From Candidatus Falkowiibacteriota bacterium (GTDB lineage: Bacteria; Patescibacteriota; Patescibacteriia; UBA11705; JACRDX01), in NCBI GenBank assembly GCA_016212745.1, contig JACRDX010000044.1, positions 1-9,434 on the forward strand: a stretch of 9,434 nt of DNA. The letters run 5' to 3'. Of the stretch, positions 5,790 to 9,434 are shown in pieces. The notes under the pieces were generated by a model. It ran no database searches and was not told the DNA's origin. It worked only from the letters and a program-made list of their open reading frames with translations. Every line of letters begins with the position of its first letter. Within the stretch, counting starts at the first letter, position 1. Position numbers and translations under genes: made by a program.

Positions 5790-6912
5790 TATCCGCTGTT
5801 TGCTGGATAAACAACTGACCGGCGTTGGCGAATATACTTTTAATTTGTTGTCGCAACTTTTTAGCATAGACAAACAAAATCAATACTATCTTTTTTACAA
5901 CTCTTACAAAAAAACCGCTCCGCTGAAATTCGCCGGCGAAAATGTTCATTATTGTGGTTTTAATTTCCCAAACAAATTATTAAATCTGCTAATCCTGCTT
6001 TTCAAAACACCGAAATTGGATCGCTTGATCAACAAAAAATTCAACGTCAGCGTTGATTTTTTCTTTTTCCCGAATATAAACTTTATTTCAACCGATTGTC
6101 CATATATAATCACAGGGCATGATTTAACTTTTTCTTTTTTAAAAAAATGTTTTTCGCCAAAAAGCCGCGCGTGGCATAAGCTAATAAAACCACAACGGCT
6201 TTTCCAACGAGCAAAAAAAATAATCGCGGTTTCAGAAAACACAAAACGCGATTTAATTAGCATTTACAATATTCCAAAGCAACAAATTAGCACTATTTAT
6301 TCTGGAATCGCGACAATTTTCCAGCCAAATCTTCAAGAAATGCCGACGGCCAAACGAATTAAAAATAAATATCAGCTGCCGCAAAAATTTATTTTATATC
6401 TGGGAACAATTGAGCCGCGCAAAAACATTGAAACATTAATATCCGCGTTTGAACTTTTTAAAAAATCGGCTGCGCACAAAAATTATTCGCTGGTACTCGC
6501 TGGCAAACACGGCTGGCAATTCAATAAAATTGAAAAGCAAATTAAACAATCAGCGTGGCGCGACACGATAAAATTCATTGATTATGTCGCGCCAGAAGAT
6601 AAACCTTATCTTTACAATTTAGCGGAAATATTTGCCTATCCATCGCTCTATGAAGGGTTTGGATTTCCAGTGCTTGAAGCCATGGCATGCGGCCGACCGG
6701 TCATTACTTCGCATGCCTCGTCATTACCGGAAATCTGCGAAAACGCAGCGATTTATATTGATCCAAACAATATCAATGACCTCGCGCGAGCAATGGCGTC
6801 ATTAGTTAATAACCCGCAACAACATTTAACAAACGCTGGCCTCGCGCAAGCTGCCAAATTCTCTTGGCAATCAACTGCACAGCAATTGCTCACAATATTC
6901 AAGCAACTTTAA
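5773..6912 (+). CDS. GT4-family glycosyltransferase (second of pair)
   Basis: A second GT-B glycosyltransferase of 379 aa, probably acting after or with its upstream neighbour in the same glycan pathway. The start MNVAIDIRCLLDKQLTGVGEYTFNLL (with the GVGEY loop, 17-21) is a classic N-terminus for the mannosyltransferase-like GT4 group. The linker AKKIIAVSENTKRDLI (147-162) and donor-domain motifs LYLGTIEPRKN (209-219, R216/K217) and E294-x7-E302 in YEGFGFPVLEAM are all intact. Open frame extends upstream to 5602, but that part lies inside the preceding gene, so the ATG at 5773 is chosen. It overlaps the upstream stop by 17 bp, indicating an operon. No promoter of its own is apparent. It converges with the minus-strand gene ending at 6920, only 7 bp away, with no clear terminator between. 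Confidence 0.93.
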   Translation: MNVAIDIRCLLDKQLTGVGEYTFNLLSQLFSIDKQNQYYLFYNSYKKTAPLKFAGENVHYCGFNFPNKLLNLLILLFKTPKLDRLINKKFNVSVDFFFFPNINFISTDCPYIITGHDLTFSFLKKCFSPKSRAWHKLIKPQRLFQRAKKIIAVSENTKRDLISIYNIPKQQISTIYSGIATIFQPNLQEMPTAKRIKNKYQLPQKFILYLGTIEPRKNIETLISAFELFKKSAAHKNYSLVLAGKHGWQFNKIEKQIKQSAWRDTIKFIDYVAPEDKPYLYNLAEIFAYPSLYEGFGFPVLEAMACGRPVITSHASSLPEICENAAIYIDPNNINDLARAMASLVNNPQQHLTNAGLAQAAKFSWQSTAQQLLTIFKQL

Positions 6913-6919
6913 TCATTTG

Positions 6920-7336
6920 TTATACAACAAGCACTCGCGAAGATCTATTTGATAATTCTTTGCGCACTTCTTTAAATTCTTCGTCAACTTGCTCAAAACG
7001 CGCGTCAACATTTTGTGCAAACAAACTCATTGCGCCACCCATTTCAACTACATCCTCTTGCAATTTATCCATTTTAACATGAACCTCTGCAAACCCATGA
7101 CGCATTTCTTGTTTCATCTCGCTCATTTCTTCTTTCATTCCGCCGACCACTTCTTCCAGCCCTCCGAGTCGTCCGTTCATACCACCAACTTCCTCTTCCA
7201 ACCCTCCAACCCGCCCATTCAGTCCGCAAATCTCTTTTTTCAATCCACCGACCTCATGTTTTAGCCCACCAAGTTCAGTGTTCATGACGTTTAATTTGGA
7301 CATTACGTCTTTTATTGTTGGTTCTTGCTTTTTCAT
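6920..7336 (-). CDS. Coiled-coil protein with GG-type heptad repeats
   Basis: I do not recognise a named family. The 138-residue protein begins MKKQEPTIKDVMSKLNVMN, then has eight consecutive seven-residue units (residues 22-77) such as LGGLKHE, VGGLKKE, VGGLEEE, VGGMNGR and LGGLEEV. Positions a and d are Leu/Val/Ile/Met, as in a coiled coil, but positions b and c are mostly Gly-Gly, which is unusual because glycine destabilises helices. A charged helix follows (RHGFAEVHVKMDKLQEDVVEM), then a second helical segment (FAQNVDARFEQVDEEFKEVRKELSN) and a short hydrophobic end, RVLVV. No signal peptide or membrane segment is seen; one Cys (37) lies in the repeats. It is likely a homo-oligomeric cytoplasmic scaffold or adaptor. 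It has its own consensus promoter, divergent from the Phd-RelE pair. Amino-acid content and frame length support a real gene. Confidence 0.75.
   Translation of the reverse strand: MKKQEPTIKDVMSKLNVMNTELGGLKHEVGGLKKEICGLNGRVGGLEEEVGGMNGRLGGLEEVVGGMKEEMSEMKQEMRHGFAEVHVKMDKLQEDVVEMGGAMSLFAQNVDARFEQVDEEFKEVRKELSNRSSRVLVV
7106..7273 (-). repeat. Eight tandem 21-bp (7-codon) repeats in the coiled-coil gene
   Basis: The segment encodes eight heptads in register, with pattern [LVIM]-G-G-[LM]-x-x-[ERV]. Within it, two 14-residue units, GRVGGLEEEVGGMN and GRLGGLEEVVGGMK, are close copies at 42-bp spacing. This suggests growth by internal duplication, first of 21-bp and then of 42-bp units. Confidence 0.75.
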
Positions 7337-7384
7337 ATTATTTTTTTACCTGCCTACCAGCGAGGTGGGTTATTTTCTGCAACC

Positions 7385-7414
7385 AGTATATCTCGTAAAA
7401 AATCAATCAGTCAA
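7385..7414 (-). promoter_or_regulatory. Promoter of the coiled-coil gene
   Basis: On the minus strand TTGACT (7409-7414), an 18-bp spacer and TATACT (7385-7390) form a near-consensus promoter. The start would be near 7378, giving a leader of about 42 nt before the ATG at 7336. The leader holds the imperfect inverted sequence around 7349-7369. Confidence 0.7.
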
Positions 7415-7446
7415 ATTGAGGGTATTCATTATCAACAACCCTATAT

Positions 7447-7475
7447 TTGACACAAAGATAAACATAAGATATACT
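7447..7475 (+). promoter_or_regulatory. Promoter of the Phd-RelE operon
   Basis: A perfect TTGACA (7447-7452), a 17-bp spacer and TATACT (7470-7475) give a strong promoter about 19 nt upstream of the ATG at 7501 after allowing for the start point. The -10 lies inside the near-palindrome TAAGATATACTTA (7465-7477), a natural place for antitoxin binding, since Phd/YefM antitoxins repress their own promoters. Confidence 0.72.
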
Positions 7476-7500
7476 TAGGATAATCTTAACATTAACCTAT

Positions 7501-7710
7501 ATGACCCGAGTAAACTTAAAAGAATTCAGACAAAATTTAGACAGCTATTACCAAAAAGTAAAAGACGGCGAATCAATAATTGTCACACGGCGGACAGAGG
7601 ATCTTTTTAAAATATCCCCCATTAACACGGGCGCGTGGGAGGAGGTTATTGATTTTACCAAGCTTCAACGAGGCGGCGTTAACATCAATGATTTGTTAAA
7701 AAGATTATAG
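7501..7710 (+). CDS. Phd/YefM-family antitoxin
   Basis: This 69-residue protein is the antitoxin of a type II toxin-antitoxin pair. The N-terminal part (TRVNLKEFRQNLDSYYQKVKDGESIIVTRRTEDLFKISPI, residues 2-40) has the Phd/YefM beta-alpha pattern with the characteristic DGESIIVTRR hairpin; this part forms the dimer that binds operator DNA. The C-terminal stretch (WEEVIDFTKLQRGGVNINDLLKRL, 46-69) would be the flexible, toxin-covering segment. The length is a little below the usual 75-90. The RelE-like gene starts 8 bp after its stop, so the two are one operon. A near-consensus promoter with a palindrome over the -10 fits autoregulation. No Shine-Dalgarno sequence is present. Confidence 0.85.
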   Translation: MTRVNLKEFRQNLDSYYQKVKDGESIIVTRRTEDLFKISPINTGAWEEVIDFTKLQRGGVNINDLLKRL

Positions 7711-7718
7711 CGACACTT

Positions 7719-7958
7719 ATGGACAAAATCGCTAAAGCGCTGAAAAAACTATCGCCCAAAGAAAGGAGCGAGCTGAAAAAAATTCTAGAAAAAATTAATA
7801 GAAGCGATTTTTTAAATTTGGACATTTTAAAGCTTAAAGGGAAAAATGATATTTATCGCGTTAGAAAAGGAACAATCAGGGTAATATTCAATAAAACAGA
7901 CGCGACTATCAAAATCTTAACCGTTGAACGTCGGTCGGACACAACCTACAACTTATAA
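7719..7958 (+). CDS. RelE/ParE-superfamily toxin
   Basis: This small basic protein of 79 residues is the probable toxin partner of the Phd/YefM-type antitoxin. The C-terminal half (IYRVRKGTIRVIFNKTDATIKILTVERRSDTTYNL, 45-79) is the typical RelE core: strand YRVR, strand IRVIF, strand IKILTVERRSD and a final Tyr (Y77) near the position of the RelE/YoeB catalytic C-terminal Tyr or His. The N-terminal helices (IAKALKKLSPKERSELKKILEKI) are of the usual kind. RelE-like toxins cleave mRNA on the ribosome; ParE-like members instead poison gyrase, and the sequence alone does not settle which. The conserved Arg residues R54, R71 and R72 favour an mRNase. A strong hairpin terminator follows 6 bp after the stop. 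Confidence 0.83.
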   Translation: MDKIAKALKKLSPKERSELKKILEKINRSDFLNLDILKLKGKNDIYRVRKGTIRVIFNKTDATIKILTVERRSDTTYNL

Positions 7959-7964
7959 AACAAA

Positions 7965-7991
7965 AACCGGACAAATCTAAACAGTCCGGTT
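7965..7991. terminator. Bidirectional rho-independent terminator between relE-like and fic genes
   Basis: A perfect 8-bp stem (AACCGGAC 7965-7972 with GTCCGGTT 7984-7991) has an 11-nt loop. On the plus strand it is followed by AATTTTATTTT, and on the minus strand by TTTGTTTT, so it can end transcription of both converging genes (relE-like stop at 7958, fic stop at 8009). Confidence 0.88.
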
Positions 7992-8008
7992 AATTTTATT
8001 TTCCCGTT

Positions 8009-9064
8009 TTAAACCGCGTAATTTTTCGCGGCAAAAAGATATTGCTCGATGAAAATCTTTTTAAACGAAACAATGGAATTTAATTCATAAAAAACCAATA
8101 CCGCCTCGCGATAATCGTTTTCAACAACACTACGATAAGACAACGGCGCCAAATCGTGCGCTAACAGTATCGCGTTGGTCAAAAGTCGCGCTGTCCGCTT
8201 ATTGCCATCTTCGAACGGCTGAATATAGGCCAAACCTAAAAGCGCCAAAAACGCTTTTGCGTATGGGGAAGCGACGGTTGAAATTTTTACCAGCAACATT
8301 TCAACAGCCTCTGTAATTTGGTAAACATTATCAAGTGGGCAATAGACGGATCCAAGAACGCCAACCGGCTTTTTCCGAAATCCCGTATTGACTTTCAAAT
8401 TTTTTATCAAAATCGCATGCAACTCCTCGAGGCCGGCTCGGGTAATATCACGAAAATCGTCCTTGTGCGTTCGGATAAAATCAAAAGCCGCTTTGTGGTT
8501 CAATATCATTTGTGTTTCCTCGCGCGTTTTGCCGGCCGCCGCCTGATTTTTACGAATCAGATTTTCCGTATCAAGCAACGTATAAGTGTTGCCTTCGATT
8601 TTCGAGGACTTCCAAGAAAGCTCGATAATGAGCCGCTCCAATTCATTTTTCTGAATGGCAGGCGGCAGATCTTTGATGCGCTGTCGGTATTCTGTTGTGG
8701 CGTTATCCATCTGTGCCAATTCGGTTGCATTGAAAAGTTCAGCCGGAAAAGCTGCCAACAAGTCAAAGTTATAACCGCGCTGACCGTATCGCTTATCCGG
8801 CTCAACGGCGCAATATTCTTTCGCATCAACGGCGGCGAAGATCCGCCCGAGCGCGCTGATTGAATATGTCGTGGCTCGACCAGCGCCACTGATTTTCAAA
8901 GCGCCTTGTCTAACCAAAACAGAAAGCATCCTTTTAATAGTTACCAGCGAAAGCAATTCTGCCCCATTTTTCGACATCTCAGCGCGAAGTCCGGAGGAAG
9001 AAAACCTTTCATGTTGCAGGAAAACATTAATAATTCTCTGTTGTTTTTGGCTAAATTGAATCAT
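8009..9064 (-). CDS. Fic-domain protein with N-terminal winged helix; catalytic His replaced by Gln
   Basis: Fic proteins usually transfer AMP from ATP to a target protein. The chosen start is the ATG at 9064 (351 aa), because the ATGs at 9097 and 9133 lie within or before the promoter. Residues 2-80 form a winged helix-turn-helix (QKQQRIINVFLQHERFSSSGLRAEM, VTIKRMLSVLVRQGALKISGAGRATTYSIS), probably DNA-binding. Residues 140-160 hold the class II inhibitory helix motif S-x3-E-G (S153, E157, G158). The Fic motif at 282-293 is QPFEDGNKRTAR: the canonical HPFxxGN(G/K)R has its first residue, the general-base His, changed to Gln282, while Phe, Gly-Asn and Arg are intact. The flap region (KKPVGVLGSVYCPLDNVYQI, 231-250) is also present. 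The gene is followed by the bidirectional terminator and preceded by a triple operator. It may be a repressor-type or altered-chemistry Fic; Gln-type members exist in the family, but their activity is not clear to me. Confidence 0.9.
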   Translation of the reverse strand: MIQFSQKQQRIINVFLQHERFSSSGLRAEMSKNGAELLSLVTIKRMLSVLVRQGALKISGAGRATTYSISALGRIFAAVDAKEYCAVEPDKRYGQRGYNFDLLAAFPAELFNATELAQMDNATTEYRQRIKDLPPAIQKNELERLIIELSWKSSKIEGNTYTLLDTENLIRKNQAAAGKTREETQMILNHKAAFDFIRTHKDDFRDITRAGLEELHAILIKNLKVNTGFRKKPVGVLGSVYCPLDNVYQITEAVEMLLVKISTVASPYAKAFLALLGLAYIQPFEDGNKRTARLLTNAILLAHDLAPLSYRSVVENDYREAVLVFYELNSIVSFKKIFIEQYLFAAKNYAV

Positions 9065-9107
9065 AATCGTATCATTTATATGTAATAATCGTATCATAAT
9101 GATACGA
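9064..9107. promoter_or_regulatory. Triple half-site operator upstream of fic
   Basis: The 9-mer TCGTATCAT occurs at 9067-9075 and 9089-9097, and its reverse complement ATGATACGA at 9099-9107. The last two form a perfect palindrome around A9098. The two direct copies share a longer 12-mer (TAATCGTATCAT at 9064-9075 and 9086-9097) and are 22 bp apart, two helical turns. The sites cover the fic -10 and spacer. A winged helix in the fic product itself makes autorepression the simplest reading. Confidence 0.75.
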
Positions 9108-9116
9108 AAAGCGCAA
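9088..9116 (-). promoter_or_regulatory. Candidate promoter of fic
   Basis: On the minus strand TTGCGC (9111-9116), a 17-bp spacer and TACGAT (9088-9093) with TGA before it (extended -10 pattern TGnTACGAT) would start transcription near 9081. This is about 17 nt before the ATG at 9064, matching the short leaders elsewhere. Another possible -10 is TATAAA (9075-9080), lacking a good -35. Confidence 0.45.
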
Positions 9117-9139
9117 GACCCTATTGTCCACATAAAATA

Positions 9140-9163
9140 AAGCCGGATTCAATGATCCGGCTT
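9140..9163 (-). terminator. Rho-independent terminator of the right-edge gene
   Basis: A perfect 9-bp stem (AAGCCGGAT 9140-9148 with ATCCGGCTT 9155-9163) with a 6-nt loop is followed on the minus strand by the T-rich TATTTTAT. It lies 13 bp past the stop of the cysteine-rich gene and separates it from the fic promoter. No T tract follows on the plus strand. Confidence 0.82.
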
Positions 9164-9175
9164 ATCTGAAATTCG

Positions 9176-9433
9176 TTACAACCACTGCCCGTTGAACGGC
9201 ACGTACGTTTCAACAAAGTGCCGCGCCTTATCGCGGCGCTCAAAGTACTTTTTCGTCGCGCATTCTCTGCCGCAGTCGCATTGACATAGGCCGGACCGAC
9301 GCCGCGCTTCTTCCTCGCGCACGCGTTTTTCTCTTTCTTGCTGAAGCCGACGCAGACTTTGCTTCTCGATTTCCGGATCAAACTCGATCCCCCTGCCGCA
9401 ATGGCGACAAAACCGATCGCCGCGGCCGATTTC
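9176..9433 (-). CDS. Cysteine-rich, zinc-ribbon-like protein, C-terminal part (5' truncated)
   Basis: The gene runs in from beyond the right edge and ends at TAA (9176-9178); 85 residues are visible. The sequence has CRHC (visible residues 9-12), a charged helix (EIEKQSLRRLQQEREKRVREEEARRRSG, 21-48) and then LCQCDCGREC (49-58, with Cys at 50, 52, 54, 58). It finishes KKYFERRDKARHFVETYVPFNGQWL. The CxxC plus CxCx3C pattern suggests one or two zinc-binding sites flanking a helical arm. No family is recognised. The frame is supported by the cluster of cysteines, by a stop followed 13 bp later by a terminator, and by more G+C-rich coding sequence than the rest of the window. Another minus-strand open frame here (9121-9381) is read as a shadow: it runs through the terminator. 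Confidence 0.72.
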   Translation of the reverse strand, partial: EIGRGDRFCRHCGRGIEFDPEIEKQSLRRLQQEREKRVREEEARRRSGLCQCDCGRECATKKYFERRDKARHFVETYVPFNGQWL

Positions 9434-9434
9434 C

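Noticed and set aside
6989..7264. Plus-strand open frame opposite the coiled-coil gene, rich in Phe and His
   Set aside because: It is a mirror of the GG-heptad repeat on the other strand and lacks a promoter or family features.
7106..7273. Tandem 21-bp repeats considered as a CRISPR array
   Set aside because: There are no spacers; the repeats are contiguous and coding, matching heptads of a protein.
8318..8863. Plus-strand open frame of 181 codons inside the fic gene
   Set aside because: It is antisense to a clear Fic protein and has no recognisable motif or promoter.
9065..9133. Upstream starts for the Fic protein at 9133 or 9097
   Set aside because: They fall in or before the -10/-35 and operator; the extra residues (MIRLLHINDTI...) are just the operator repeat translated.
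9121..9381. Minus-strand open frame of 86 codons at the right edge
   Set aside because: It passes through the terminator hairpin at 9140-9163, and the neighbouring frame has ordered cysteine motifs and a stop just before that hairpin.

Overview
The window looks like a piece of a small, AT-rich bacterial genome, most likely a member of the Patescibacteria (candidate phyla radiation). The reasons are indirect: A+T-rich coding sequence, almost no Shine-Dalgarno sequences, start codons lying 10-30 nt behind good sigma70-type promoters, very compact spacing, and an RNase P RNA with arms carrying GAAGC/GGCGAAG-type sequence of the sort I associate with dispersed repeats in these genomes. TGA is used as a normal stop (for example at 5787-5789), so the code is standard and not the TGA=Gly code of Gracilibacteria or Absconditabacteria. 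The lineage is an inference and would need trpS or rnpB phylogeny.

Layout. Positions 1-57 are the tail of an unidentified gene, followed by trpS (115-1086) with its own promoter. Next comes rnpB, the RNase P RNA (about 1147-1586), with a consensus promoter placed exactly for its 5' end. Only about a dozen bases further on starts a membrane sugar-phosphate transferase (1599-3035) that would begin assembly of a cell-surface glycan. An insertion sequence with an IS481-like DD35E transposase on the minus strand (IS 3170-4098) sits next. It is followed by a hicB-hicA toxin-antitoxin pair (4174-4603) whose promoter carries a perfect inverted repeat, and by two overlapping GT4-family glycosyltransferases (4704-5789 and 5773-6912) that probably act in the same glycan pathway as the transferase.

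The right-hand third is accessory in character. A minus-strand coiled-coil protein built from GG-containing heptads (6920-7336) is transcribed divergently from a Phd/YefM-RelE toxin-antitoxin pair (7501-7958). A bidirectional terminator separates that pair from a minus-strand Fic-domain protein with an N-terminal winged helix (8009-9064). The Fic motif has Gln where the catalytic His is expected. Its promoter is covered by three copies of one 9-bp half-site, which is a strong autoregulation signal. At the right edge is the C-terminal part of a minus-strand cysteine-rich, zinc-ribbon-like protein (9176-9433), ending at its own terminator.

Working together: the sugar transferase and the two GT4 enzymes are plausibly parts of one surface-polysaccharide locus, which has taken in an IS and two toxin-antitoxin modules plus a Fic/winged-helix gene. 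I see no CRISPR array, tRNA, phage structural gene or clearly new multi-gene defence system. The best candidates for something under-described are the self-regulated Gln-type Fic protein, the GG-heptad coiled-coil protein, and the shortened, repeat-containing RNase P RNA joined to a glycan gene.
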